A DNA stretch of 64,000 nt from Methylotuvimicrobium alcaliphilum 20Z (GTDB lineage: Bacteria; Pseudomonadota; Gammaproteobacteria; Methylococcales; Methylomonadaceae). Both the position numbers and the translations under genes were made by a program. The notes beneath the pieces were generated by a model. The model was not told where the DNA came from and made no database searches. It saw only the letters and a list, made by a program, of their open reading frames with translations. The stretch lies in the NCBI RefSeq assembly GCF_000968535.2, contig NC_016112.1, forward strand, positions 1 through 64,000. Direction: 5' to 3'. Shown piece after piece: positions 52,860 through 62,753 of this stretch. Each line of letters begins with the position of its first letter. Positions within the stretch are counted from its first letter, which is position 1.

Positions 52860-54997
52860 TGCTTGATTTACCGATCAACCGATGGATTGTGTTGATACCG
52901 CTAATCGCAGCGGCATTTTTGGCCGGCTTGATTTTGGACCGCTTGGCCGGTACCGCTATCGACGACTGGATACACGATTCCGCGTTGGTCTTTCAAGCCC
53001 GAGAAGAATGGCGATACACTGCGGTTGTGGTTTTGGATCACGGCGTCCCGATCGATGTCGGCCGTAAACAGGCTTTACCGCTTTTTGCCAAAGCTACGGA
53101 ACGAATTATTGCCGCTGGCGGTAAGGGCGTTTTTCTCGACGCGGTCGTTTCGAAAGAAATGGAAGGCAGAATGCCTTATGCCGCTTGTATCGAACCTATC
53201 GGCGCCGTGCAATGGTCGCAGCCTCGATGTGCTGCTTCCCCTACCGGCGAATGCCGAATGAGTAATAGCGAATTAGGCAACGCGCCTTTGCAAATGCCGG
53301 CCTTTGCTATCGAACATTTCAAAATTGCTCCCTATTTTAGCGGTCAAGAAGCGCTTCCCGATTTCTTGCTGTATGGCTTGGAGGCCGCTTTCGCAGTACC
53401 CGAAAACGGTTTGGTAGCAAGCGACCGATTGGTCTCTAAAAAAAACAGCCCCATCGCACGATGGTTGGATTTGAGCCCGGATCATGCCGTCGTTGCACTG
53501 ACTCGATTTATTCTTCCGCAAAATACCGGCGACGATTATTTGCACGGACCCGATGATGAGCTATGCGACGGCCGCCGTCCATGCCGCCGAATACGGTTGA
53601 GCAAGCCGCAGTTCGTCATATCCGAAGAAGGCAATAGGCCGATGATACCGGTCAGTCGCTTGGCGTCTTGCGATAGCGAAATTGCAGAGCGGACTGCCGC
53701 GTTATTGAGGGATAAAGTTGCCGTGTTTCAGTTGACTGCACCCGACGAAGCTACCGACGTGTTGGTAACGCCGATGACGACGGGTTTGTTAGGCCCTCAT
53801 TTGCCGACTCACGGAGCGCAGTTTTTGGCCGATGCGGTCGAGACGCTATTGAATCGAGATCATCCGAGAGCGCCCGCGTTACCGGTAAAAGCGGCATTGT
53901 TTTTGATAGCGGCCTTGATCGGCGTCCTATCGGGCGCTTATTTGAAGCAGAGCTTTGTTTGGCTTATCGGCGGCTTGTTTATTACTGCTGTCGGATCCTT
54001 GTGCTATTTGAACGATTTGGTTCAACTTTGGCCGGTAACGACAAGTATGATCGTTTTTATCGCCGGTGTCGGCCAAACGATAGGGATGCATTTGATCATC
54101 GGTTCGCGGGAAGGCAAGCTGATTATCAATTATATGCCGAGGCAAATTCATAATTTATTGATAAGCTTGAAACCTAACGAAACCTTTCAAAACCGGCGTC
54201 GATTCGCGCTGGTATTGATGAGCGATTTGGCCGGGTATACGACCGTGACCGGTTTCATTAAGGATCCGGCCGAAGTGCTGAATCTAATGAACGATTATTT
54301 GAGCGAAACCTCATTGATTCTTCAGGATAAATACAATGGCTGGCTGGAAGATTATGTCGGCGATATGGTTTGTTATTATTGGCCCTATCAATGCAATGAA
54401 GGGGAAAATATAGCAGCATGCGCCAATGCATTGCAGGCCGCGTTGGAATTGGTCACATTGCAAAAACGTTTTTTTGCGACGCTCGAAGAGCGCTATGATC
54501 GAAAAATTGAAGCCGATGTGATCAAACGGATTCATGCGATTATCGACGCCGGTGTCGGCTTGACTGCCGGCTCGGTGGTGATGGGCGATCTGGGGCCGAA
54601 AAAAGGCGTCAGAAAATTCGGCATTTTGGGCGATCCAATGAATCTGGCCGCACGAGTGGAAAGCCTGACCCGCTTGTTCAATACCGAGATCATCGTCACC
54701 GAAGACTTTATCGGCGCGGCGCGGCAATTGAATTATCCGGTTCGGCGCTTAGGGCGCCTGCAAGTCAAGGGCAGGAACGAACCGGCAACCTTATATGCCG
54801 TGGGCCATGCCGGCGACTCGCGTTTTTCGCCGGATGCGATTGCCGCTTGGGAAAACTGGTTGGCAGGCATCGAAACGCACAGTTCGGCGACATCGGAATG
54901 CCCCGAAGTTTACCGAAAGGACCGAAGCACAATAACGAAATGGCTGGAAAGACGCTTATTGGGCGCCGACGGCGTCTGGCATTTGGACGAAAAATGA
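52859..54997 (+). CDS. CHASE2-domain class III nucleotide cyclase
   Basis: The 712-residue product has an N-terminal membrane helix (about 9-30), a periplasmic CHASE2 sensor (about 40-335), three membrane helices (about 343-415) and a cytoplasmic class III cyclase domain (about 445-650). Both metal-binding Asp are present (D456 in LMSDLAGYT, D502 in DYVGDM), as are the transition-state Asn596 and Arg599 (NLAAR). The Lys that normally selects adenine, four residues before the second Asp, is Asp498. Substrate choice is therefore uncertain. ATG 52859 overlaps the upstream stop. It is followed by a Ser/Thr kinase gene 46 bases downstream. Confidence 0.85.
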   Translation: MLDLPINRWIVLIPLIAAAFLAGLILDRLAGTAIDDWIHDSALVFQAREEWRYTAVVVLDHGVPIDVGRKQALPLFAKATERIIAAGGKGVFLDAVVSKEMEGRMPYAACIEPIGAVQWSQPRCAASPTGECRMSNSELGNAPLQMPAFAIEHFKIAPYFSGQEALPDFLLYGLEAAFAVPENGLVASDRLVSKKNSPIARWLDLSPDHAVVALTRFILPQNTGDDYLHGPDDELCDGRRPCRRIRLSKPQFVISEEGNRPMIPVSRLASCDSEIAERTAALLRDKVAVFQLTAPDEATDVLVTPMTTGLLGPHLPTHGAQFLADAVETLLNRDHPRAPALPVKAALFLIAALIGVLSGAYLKQSFVWLIGGLFITAVGSLCYLNDLVQLWPVTTSMIVFIAGVGQTIGMHLIIGSREGKLIINYMPRQIHNLLISLKPNETFQNRRRFALVLMSDLAGYTTVTGFIKDPAEVLNLMNDYLSETSLILQDKYNGWLEDYVGDMVCYYWPYQCNEGENIAACANALQAALELVTLQKRFFATLEERYDRKIEADVIKRIHAIIDAGVGLTAGSVVMGDLGPKKGVRKFGILGDPMNLAARVESLTRLFNTEIIVTEDFIGAARQLNYPVRRLGRLQVKGRNEPATLYAVGHAGDSRFSPDAIAAWENWLAGIETHSSATSECPEVYRKDRSTITKWLERRLLGADGVWHLDEK

Positions 54998-55043
54998 TTC
55001 CGGCGCATTCCCCGACTCATTGACATCAAACACATACCGAACC

Positions 55044-56678
55044 ATGGATCGAGATCCTAAAGAATCAGCCGTCAACCGAACTAAAGAGTCGGATGAAACC
55101 ATCATTCAACAAAAGCCGCGCCGAGAAACGGGCAATTCGGATTTATATTCGGCTCGAACGCAGCACGAACTCTTCGGAACGACCGGCGGAATCGGTAAAA
55201 CAGCGACCGGTTTTGACGATAGCAGTCCTTATGCCGACGGCTCAGTGACTCCGGGTTCGGGCTCGGTATTGAAAAATCGCTATGACCTTTTGGAGAAAAT
55301 CGGAACGGGGGGCATGGGTAGTGTTTATAAAGCCTTGGACCGGCGCGATATCGAAGCCGGCAATTCAGCCTTTATTGCGGTCAAGGTGCTGAATGACGAG
55401 TTCAGGGCCAATCCCGAATTATTGAAGGCCATGCATAGCGAAGCCAGAAAAACCCAATCGCTGGCGCATCCGAATATTTTGACCGTTTACGATTTCGACA
55501 GAGACGGTCCGATCGTATTCATGACGATGGAATATCTGGAAGGCGTTACGCTGGACAAAATCGTCAAAAACCATCCGGCGGGACTCGAACAGTCCGAAGC
55601 ATTGGCGATTATTAGGCAAATTTGCGCTGCATTGAGCCATGCGCATGCAAAAGGGATTATCCATTCGGATTTTAAGCCCTCCAACGTATTCATCGATATT
55701 CATAATCGAGTCAAGATATTGGATTTCGGTATCGCACGGCTACAGAATTTTTCCCGGGTGGGAAGTTTCGATGCCGGCGTGCTTGGCGGCATGACGCCGG
55801 CTTATGCAACGCTGGAAATGTTGCATGGGGAAAAGCCGGACCCTCGGGACGATATTTATGCGTTGGCTTGCGTGGCTTATGAATTGTTCGCCGGCTTTCA
55901 TCCGTTCAACCGGCAGCGTGCCGACGATTGTTTGCAAAAAAAGGTCCGCCCCAAAGCGATACGATCGCTCAATGCCCGGCAATGGAATGCATTGAAGAAG
56001 GGGCTGCAGTTCAAGCGCGAAGATCGAATCGATAGTGTTGAAGCGTTTTTAAAAGGTTTGGAATCGCGGAACAAGCCTTACCAAGCTCTATATTATGTCT
56101 TGTCGGTAGCAATATTGCTGGGGGCGGCGATGATGATTCGGCCCTATTGGGAGCGGTATTCGATCGAAAAACCGGAAAACGAAGCTCTAACCGAAGCGCC
56201 GATCGATAAAACCGCTGCGCAGCTTGACGCAGAGGAGACGGTCGCCGATGGGCAAACTTCCGAAGTGTCAACACCGCCAAGCGGTCAAATAGAACAAAAT
56301 TCATTACCCGAACATATTTTCACTATTTCGATCAACAAAACCGACTTTAAAATCGGAGAAAGTTTAATAGTCGATTTTCAGGTCGAGCAAGCCTTGTATG
56401 TCTACATCGCCGTAATCGATGCGGCGGGTGCCGTGGGTTGGGTATATCCCAATCCTTATCAGGAAGAGAATTACAGTCTTCCCGGCAAGCGCTACCGCAT
56501 CCCGCCGGAAGAGGGCGATTTTACAATCGATATCGGAGAGCCGAAAGGTACCGATCAAGTGATCGCGATAGCAAGCCCCGATGCTTTGCCGATGGATCTC
56601 ATTGACGTATTTAACCCGGAAAAACTCAAAGAAACCTACCAAGTCGTCATCAAAACACTGGAATTTACCATTCGCTGA
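55044..56678 (+). CDS. Transmembrane Ser/Thr protein kinase with C-terminal DUF4384
   Basis: The 544-residue product has a polar N-terminal extension (1-78), a Hanks-type kinase domain (about 79-340) with the Gly loop GTGGMGSVY, Lys114, HSD (207-209, a common bacterial variant of HRD) and DFG (227-229). It has one membrane helix (about 349-367), a linker and a periplasmic DUF4384 domain (about 430-512: FKIGESLIVDFQVEQALYVYI, QEENYSLPGKRYRIP, EGDFTIDIGEPKGTDQ). All catalytic residues are kept. The DUF4384 closely resembles that of the CsgG-like lipoprotein at 36233. ATG 55044 is used; a TTG at 55020 is an alternative. It is the third gene of the 52131-56678 operon. Confidence 0.88.
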   Translation: MDRDPKESAVNRTKESDETIIQQKPRRETGNSDLYSARTQHELFGTTGGIGKTATGFDDSSPYADGSVTPGSGSVLKNRYDLLEKIGTGGMGSVYKALDRRDIEAGNSAFIAVKVLNDEFRANPELLKAMHSEARKTQSLAHPNILTVYDFDRDGPIVFMTMEYLEGVTLDKIVKNHPAGLEQSEALAIIRQICAALSHAHAKGIIHSDFKPSNVFIDIHNRVKILDFGIARLQNFSRVGSFDAGVLGGMTPAYATLEMLHGEKPDPRDDIYALACVAYELFAGFHPFNRQRADDCLQKKVRPKAIRSLNARQWNALKKGLQFKREDRIDSVEAFLKGLESRNKPYQALYYVLSVAILLGAAMMIRPYWERYSIEKPENEALTEAPIDKTAAQLDAEETVADGQTSEVSTPPSGQIEQNSLPEHIFTISINKTDFKIGESLIVDFQVEQALYVYIAVIDAAGAVGWVYPNPYQEENYSLPGKRYRIPPEEGDFTIDIGEPKGTDQVIAIASPDALPMDLIDVFNPEKLKETYQVVIKTLEFTIR

Positions 56679-56683
56679 GCGTA

Positions 56684-57166
56684 TTAATCGTCATCGTCTT
56701 CCCTGCTTGCCAGCGCGACCATTATTTCCCGATATTCATCGGCTTTCGGGCGGTACAGGAACACGGCCAAAACCGACAACGCGGTAAAAATATAAAGGGT
56801 GTTGTAATCGTCTCCCAGCAGGAATATCACTAAGCCCATCAAAGCGACAGTTTCGGCCAGTCCCATCGATACGATCACGGTAAGCAAATAGCGCTGTTTG
56901 GCCGGCTTTGGCCCGGGCATGGTTTGGTTTAGACGCAATTGAATATGGCGGAGCAGATTGGTCACCGGAAAACCGATAATGGCCAACACATAAAAGAGGG
57001 TACGAATCAGGACGCGTTGATCTTCCGGAAGACTAATCCGCCATTGTTCGCCGGCTACATGGCAAAAAATCAAATAGGCCGCTACGGTGGTAAGAGTCAG
57101 CCCGGCGATGGTCCAATGAAGTTTAAGATCGTTATTGCTGTGTTGTAAAGAATGGTGACTCGACAT
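56684..57166 (-). CDS. Four-helix membrane protein, unknown function
   Basis: The 160-residue product begins MSSHHSLQHSNNDLKLHW and has four hydrophobic helices (LTLTTVAAYLIFCHVAG, TLFYVLAIIGFPVTNLL, YLLTVIVSMGLAETVALMGLVIFLL, TLYIFTALSVLAVFLY) and an acidic end (REDDDD). The frame is open further upstream, but that part is family C repeat and not coding. Start 57166 has an AGGAAG ribosome site. The helix pairs resemble ATP-synthase c-like hairpins only loosely. It converges on the kinase gene with five bases between the stops. Confidence 0.65.
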   Translation of the reverse strand: MSSHHSLQHSNNDLKLHWTIAGLTLTTVAAYLIFCHVAGEQWRISLPEDQRVLIRTLFYVLAIIGFPVTNLLRHIQLRLNQTMPGPKPAKQRYLLTVIVSMGLAETVALMGLVIFLLGDDYNTLYIFTALSVLAVFLYRPKADEYREIMVALASREDDDD

Positions 57167-57268
57167 GAGGCTTCCTGTAAGTTTGTGATAACCATGTAGA
57201 TTACGAAAAATTCCGGTTGAGCGGGTAGCTATCTGTTTTAGGCTTGAGAGCTCTATGATACCAAAGTC

Positions 57269-57546
57269 GCAGCAATTCCCAGTTTGAGCGGTTTCGCCGA
57301 TTTTAGGGTGTGGGGTATGCCTGTCGAGGAACGCCGTAAACCCATCCATGGGGGCTTGGCGGCAGCTCGAACGCCAAGGATGGCGTGTATTAGGGCAATG
57401 CAGGGCAGAAAAATGCTCCTGCATTTTCTGCATTCATTACATCCATGTAACTCAGCAATTGCCGAGGAGCAAAAATCTGCCCTGCTGCCGACATTCTCGC
57501 CAAGCATACCCCACACCCTTTTTGATCTCCAAATTGGGAATTGCTG
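57269..57546. repeat. Dispersed palindromic repeat, family C copy 5 (doubly nested)
   Basis: The ends GCAGCAATTCCCAGTTTGAG and CCAAATTGGGAATTGCTG are inverted. At the usual position a nested module begins (GAACGCCAAGGATGGCGTG) but is itself interrupted by about 78 bases, including GCAGAAAAATGCTCCTGCAT and ACTCAGCAATTGCCGA. It then resumes GGAGCAAAAATCTGCCCTGC. The inner piece is the inverse of sequence at 39285-39345. Confidence 0.85.
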
Positions 57547-57640
57547 CCAAAGTCGATAAAACCCTGACATTGTTCAGGAAAATGCTATAGTCGTTATGCC
57601 CTAGGTATTTTTTCTAACCCGCAATGATTCCCCTAATGGC

Positions 57641-60600
57641 ATGACCCAAATTTTAAATCACAGTATCCTCGAAAAGCTCGGCGAAAGTATGCACGCAAAT
57701 GTTTTTAAAGCGCAGCATGTAAGCACTTCGCAGTTAGTCGTTTTAAAGGATATCAAGCTACGTTTTTGCGTGAAGGGTATTGGCGATTATGTTCGGCAAC
57801 AAATCGACTTGCTCAGTCAGTTGGCCTTGCCGCATAGCATAATTCCGGAAATCCTCAGCAGGGAAAACGGCAGGCTTGTTTTGCGTCAGCTTTATCTCGA
57901 TGCTAAACCGTTATCCGAATGTTTGTCGGTAGGTTCGGAACCGGATATCGAACGTGTGCTGACGATCGCCGTAGCGCTGGCCGAACGGCTCGAAGAAATC
58001 CATAAAGCCGGGCATATTCACAAAAGTATCAAGCCGACTAATATTTTGATACGGTCGGATAATTTATCCGTCCAAATAATCGACGACATTCGTATCCTCG
58101 ATATCAATCAGGTCAGTCATTTTATCTACGATCCGCATTTTCGGACACAGACCCTGCCTTATCTTTCGCCGGAACAGACCGGGCGCATCAAATACACGGT
58201 GAATTATGCAACCGATTTGTATTCTTTGGGCATGGTGCTTTATGCCTGTCTAACCGGTAAGGCACCGTTTTCATTTAACGATCCGATCGCAATCGTTCAT
58301 TCGCATCTTGCCGAAACGCCGGAGCCCTTACATCAAATCGACCCGCTAATTCCGACAGCCTTAAGCAATATTATTGCATTGCTTTTGGAAAAAGCACCCG
58401 AAAAACGCTATCAAACCGCATCCGGGCTCGCCAACGATCTGCGCATTTGTTTGACGCAATGGCAGATGGAACGGCGTATCGACGATTTCGTATTAAAGCA
58501 GCGCGATTTCAGCAACCGGATTACGATCCCTTCGGTAATGGTTGGTCGAGACAAGGAAAAGAAGCAATTATTGGGCGAATTCAACAAAGTCTGCTCGGGC
58601 GTCTTTCGCGCTGCATTAATTTCCGGTTGGTCGGGTATCGGGAAGACCCGGCTGATTCAAGAACTGCAACTACCGATCGTCGCGCATTCCGGCTATTTCA
58701 CATCGGGTAAGTTCGACCAGTTTAAAAAACACATACCTTACAGCACCTTGATACAAGCCTTCACGAGCTTGATCAAAACCTTTTTGTCCGAAGATAAGGA
58801 TAGGATCGACTACTGGCGAAAACGTATTGGCGAGCAATTGGGCGATAACGGCCGCTTGATGATCGACTTGGTGCCGGAATTGGAATTGATCATTGGCCCG
58901 CAGCCGAACGTCGCCGATTTGCCGCCGGTCGAAGCGCGCAATCGTTTCAACGATACCATCGGACGTTTTATCGCTGCCTTGGCCAGCGCTGAAAATCCGT
59001 TGACCTTATTCATCGACGATTTGCAATGGTGCGACGGTGCAACCTTCGATGTCCTGGAAAGTCTATTCGACAATTCGGCGGAATATCCTTGGCTGTTTTG
59101 GGTGGGCGCATACCGGCATAACGAAGTCGATACCGGCCATCGATTGAATCGCTTGATCGAACGCATCAAGCGTGATGACCGGCCGTTGTTGGAGATTCGT
59201 CTAAATGCCTTGGGCTTGCATGAGGTCAATTTGATGACGGCCTACATTCTCAATACCTATCCGGTTCGGACCGAAGCATTGGCCGAGATCATATTTCAGA
59301 CCTCTGCGGGTAATCCGTTGTTCGTCAATGAAAGTTTACGCTGGCTGCATAGTTACCGGCATTTGCATTTGGGCGATGACGGTATTTGGACTTGGGATGA
59401 CCAACAATTGCGGCATACCGAAATTCCCGATACGGCATTGGATTTGTTTAAGGACAAAATCACGAAATTGACTCGTCAGACGCTTGACAAGTTGATGATC
59501 GGCGCCTGTTTGGGTGCGCGCTTTCAAGCCGAAGATTTAGCGCGCGCCGCCGGTATTGAAATGTCGGTGTTATATCAATTACTGTCGGAAGCCTTTGTCG
59601 ATAACATTTTGCTGCGCGAAAAAAATCAACTCTATTTTTTTCACGACCAAGTTCAAGCGGCGGTCGAGAGTTTCATGGATGAAACGAAAAAGCGCGACGT
59701 TCATGAACGTATTGCACAAGCCTATATTGAAGCGATTCCCGAAAACGCCGACCTCGAAACACAGTCGAACTTATTCGCGATCGTCGAACATTTGGAGGGC
59801 GGTCGACCGCAAAACCCCAGCGAGGAGCGGCTCAAACAAGAGGCCATATTTAATTATCATGCCGGAATTGCCGCGATGAAGGCGCTGGCGATGGATAACG
59901 CCAATTTTTTCTTTGCGCAGGCCAAAGCCTTGTATCCCAATCCGGACTGGGACAGCGATTATGAATTTTTATTCGATTTGCATAAATATCTGGCACGAAC
60001 CGAAATGGCGCTCGGCAATCAGCCTGCTTCGGAGGCGATACTCAATACCTTGATTGAAAAAGCGAAAAGCGATCTGGACCGGGTCGACTGTTTGTACGAG
60101 CAGACCACGGGACTGTCGTCGATGGGCAAGTTCAAAGAGGCGATTGAATTGGGTAATCGCGGTTTGAGCTATTTTGGGCGCGCGATTCCGGACGATGATA
60201 ATGAGGCCTTGCGGCGTGCAGGAAGCATTCTGGAACAAATTCATCAAGGGCATGACGATGTTTGGCAGCAAATTCTCGATATTACGCCCAGCGGCGATCG
60301 CGCGACGCGGATCGAAACCGGCATCTATAGCGAATTGATTCCGGATTATTACTTGGCCGGCATGGTGCCGCAATTGTATCTTTCCGCGATTCAGTCGACG
60401 CAAAACTGTTTGGCCGGCGGTGTCGATGAAACGGTGATTTACGGCTTTTCGATGGTCGGCTTGTATTTGCAACGCCAGGATAAATACGACATGTCGTTTC
60501 GTTACGAAGATCTCGGTCTCGCGTTATCCGAGCGCTATCCCGATACCTTCGGCGCGACCAAGGGGATCAACGGCATATTATGGACCAATATGCATAATCG

Positions 60601-62752
60601 AAGGTCTTCCGAGCATATCATTCAGCAATGTCAGCAAAATATTCACCGCGGCAAAAATTGCGGCGATTTATACAACGCAGGCTTGTCCTACGGGCCTTAT
60701 CTATGGCATTTGATCCATCGAGGCAATGATTTACACCAGGTGATAAGTGTGGCCGACGAGTGCCGGCGCTTTTCGAAAAAATTTAATCTGTCGCTATCGC
60801 TCGGGCTTGCCGAAAGCGTATTGGCCGGTTGGGTCGACGAAATGAATGCCGGCCGAAATAAGCTAACCGAGGCGAAAATCGATGCCAAGTTAAAACGTTG
60901 GGAGCAAGACAAGCATGTCGTGTCGATCGGCGGATATTACACTTTAAAAGGAATAAGCAGTCATTATCTCGGCGATTATCGGCAGGCGGCCGGTTATCTG
61001 GCAAAGGCCGAGCCGTATTTACGCGGCCTAAGCGACAATATTCTCAATCGACTCTGGTATGTTTTCCGCTACGTCAACGGTTTAAGACTGTATAGAACAG
61101 TGGACGGAGACGAACAAGATCTGCTGTCGAAATGCTTGGAACGGGTCGAGGTTTGGTCTTCGTTAGGGCCGATTCTCAAGCCCTATTTGCTGTTCATGAT
61201 GATGGAACGGGCTTGTCACTCCGACGACTTCAGTCAGGCCAGGCGATATGGCTTGGATGCGATCGATTCGGCCAAGTCGCGGCAATTTCTATTTTTGGAG
61301 GCATTTTTACACGAGCGGCTGGGGCGGATGTTGCTCGATAGGCAACACGATCATGCTTCGTATCATTTGAATCGGGCCGTTAAAATTTATCGTCAATGCG
61401 GCGCCGAAATTAAAACGGCGCAATTGGCGAAGCAATATTCGTTCACGGTTACCGAAAGGCGTAAACAGACCGAGCAATCATTGGTGCAATTGCTCGATGT
61501 CGACTATTTGGTTCGAGCGACTCGAACGATCACGCAACAACTCGATTTCAAACCCTTACTGGTGACGATCATGGAATCGGTAATGGCGCGCTTGGGGGCT
61601 AAAACCGGTTATTTGCTGATTGCCGAAAATCAGCAATTAAAAATATTGGCGAAAGGCGTCAAGCATGATCGGGTCGAAGTCCAGATCCGCGACGGTAGCG
61701 AATTGCCGGCCGAGACCCTTAGCCTTGCGATTGTCAATTATGTTTACCGAACCGCCGAACTGGTGGTTTTGAACAATGCCGCGGCCGAAGGCGATTTTAA
61801 AACCGATGATACGGTACAGGGTAGGCAACTTAAATCGGTATTGTGTTTGCCGTTGCAAATGCAACAACAAGTCCTGGGCGTTTTGTATCTGGAAAACAGT
61901 TTGATCAAATCGGTTTTTTCGCTCGAAGATATTGAAATGACCCGGCTATTGACCGCACAAGCGGCGATTGCGCTGCAAAATACTTTGTTGATCGAAGAAA
62001 TGAAACAAAGCCAGCTGCAAATCAATTTGCTCAATAAAGAGCTCGAGCAACGGGTTGCCGCGCGGACCTCGGCATTAAATAAAGCCAATGAAGAACTGAA
62101 AAGTTTTGCTTATGTCGTCTCGCATGATTTAAAAGCGCCTTTACGCGCGATCAATCAATTGTCCGGCTGGATTGCCGAAGATTACCGAGAGGTTTTCGAC
62201 GATGACGGCAAGGAGCAAATGGCCTTATTGCAAAGCCGGGCAAAACGCATGCATGAGATGATCGACGGTATTTTGCAATACTCGCGGGTTGGGCGCATCA
62301 AAGAACCCGACGAACAAGTCGACATCAATGTGTTATTAATGGAAATGGTTAAGCATATCGCACCGCCGCCGCATATCGAAATCAAGCTACAAACCGGCTT
62401 ACCGACGATCGTAGGAGAAAAGCTTAAAATATTTCAGGTTTTTCAAAATTTACTGGATAATGCGATCAAATATAACGATAAAAGCCATGGGGTTATTGAA
62501 ATAAGTTGCCGCGAACACGAGTCCAGCTGGGAATTCAGCGTCAAAGACAACGGTCCGGGCATTCCAAGACACTATCAGGAGAAAATCTTCCAGCTGTTTC
62601 AAACACTCGCGCCAAAGGATCAATCCGATAGCACCGGTATCGGATTAAGCCTAATCGAAAAAATAGTCGACAACTGGGGCGGCCGCATCCGGATCGAGTC
62701 CGAACCGGGCTGCGGTTGCAATTTTTTGTTTACGATACCGAGAGCCGCATAA
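57641..62752 (+). CDS. Giant hybrid: pseudokinase - AAA ATPase - GAF - histidine kinase
   Basis: The 1703-residue product follows the known trifunctional kinase layout. An N-terminal protein-kinase-like domain (about 5-275) keeps the ATP Lys36 and DFG-type Asp148, but the catalytic HRD Asp is Ser129 (HKSIKPTN), so it is probably inactive. A STAND/AAA_16 ATPase (about 300-600) has Walker A GWSGIGKT (329-336) and a Walker B-like LTLFIDDLQWCDG. A TPR-like helical region (about 700-1270) leads to a GAF domain (about 1300-1450), then a coiled coil and HisKA with phospho-acceptor His1495 (VVSHDLKAPLRAI). The HATPase has N-box NLLDNAIKYN, DNGPGIP and STGIGLSL. No membrane helix is evident. A receiver gene follows two bases later. 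Confidence 0.9.
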   Translation: MTQILNHSILEKLGESMHANVFKAQHVSTSQLVVLKDIKLRFCVKGIGDYVRQQIDLLSQLALPHSIIPEILSRENGRLVLRQLYLDAKPLSECLSVGSEPDIERVLTIAVALAERLEEIHKAGHIHKSIKPTNILIRSDNLSVQIIDDIRILDINQVSHFIYDPHFRTQTLPYLSPEQTGRIKYTVNYATDLYSLGMVLYACLTGKAPFSFNDPIAIVHSHLAETPEPLHQIDPLIPTALSNIIALLLEKAPEKRYQTASGLANDLRICLTQWQMERRIDDFVLKQRDFSNRITIPSVMVGRDKEKKQLLGEFNKVCSGVFRAALISGWSGIGKTRLIQELQLPIVAHSGYFTSGKFDQFKKHIPYSTLIQAFTSLIKTFLSEDKDRIDYWRKRIGEQLGDNGRLMIDLVPELELIIGPQPNVADLPPVEARNRFNDTIGRFIAALASAENPLTLFIDDLQWCDGATFDVLESLFDNSAEYPWLFWVGAYRHNEVDTGHRLNRLIERIKRDDRPLLEIRLNALGLHEVNLMTAYILNTYPVRTEALAEIIFQTSAGNPLFVNESLRWLHSYRHLHLGDDGIWTWDDQQLRHTEIPDTALDLFKDKITKLTRQTLDKLMIGACLGARFQAEDLARAAGIEMSVLYQLLSEAFVDNILLREKNQLYFFHDQVQAAVESFMDETKKRDVHERIAQAYIEAIPENADLETQSNLFAIVEHLEGGRPQNPSEERLKQEAIFNYHAGIAAMKALAMDNANFFFAQAKALYPNPDWDSDYEFLFDLHKYLARTEMALGNQPASEAILNTLIEKAKSDLDRVDCLYEQTTGLSSMGKFKEAIELGNRGLSYFGRAIPDDDNEALRRAGSILEQIHQGHDDVWQQILDITPSGDRATRIETGIYSELIPDYYLAGMVPQLYLSAIQSTQNCLAGGVDETVIYGFSMVGLYLQRQDKYDMSFRYEDLGLALSERYPDTFGATKGINGILWTNMHNRRSSEHIIQQCQQNIHRGKNCGDLYNAGLSYGPYLWHLIHRGNDLHQVISVADECRRFSKKFNLSLSLGLAESVLAGWVDEMNAGRNKLTEAKIDAKLKRWEQDKHVVSIGGYYTLKGISSHYLGDYRQAAGYLAKAEPYLRGLSDNILNRLWYVFRYVNGLRLYRTVDGDEQDLLSKCLERVEVWSSLGPILKPYLLFMMMERACHSDDFSQARRYGLDAIDSAKSRQFLFLEAFLHERLGRMLLDRQHDHASYHLNRAVKIYRQCGAEIKTAQLAKQYSFTVTERRKQTEQSLVQLLDVDYLVRATRTITQQLDFKPLLVTIMESVMARLGAKTGYLLIAENQQLKILAKGVKHDRVEVQIRDGSELPAETLSLAIVNYVYRTAELVVLNNAAAEGDFKTDDTVQGRQLKSVLCLPLQMQQQVLGVLYLENSLIKSVFSLEDIEMTRLLTAQAAIALQNTLLIEEMKQSQLQINLLNKELEQRVAARTSALNKANEELKSFAYVVSHDLKAPLRAINQLSGWIAEDYREVFDDDGKEQMALLQSRAKRMHEMIDGILQYSRVGRIKEPDEQVDINVLLMEMVKHIAPPPHIEIKLQTGLPTIVGEKLKIFQVFQNLLDNAIKYNDKSHGVIEISCREHESSWEFSVKDNGPGIPRHYQEKIFQLFQTLAPKDQSDSTGIGLSLIEKIVDNWGGRIRIESEPGCGCNFLFTIPRAA

Positions 62753-62753
62753 C

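Noticed and set aside
56684-57433. Upstream extension of the four-helix membrane protein to 57433
   Set aside because: The first 89 codons are the minus strand of a family C repeat. The start at 57166 has a proper ribosome site and puts the first helix near the N terminus.
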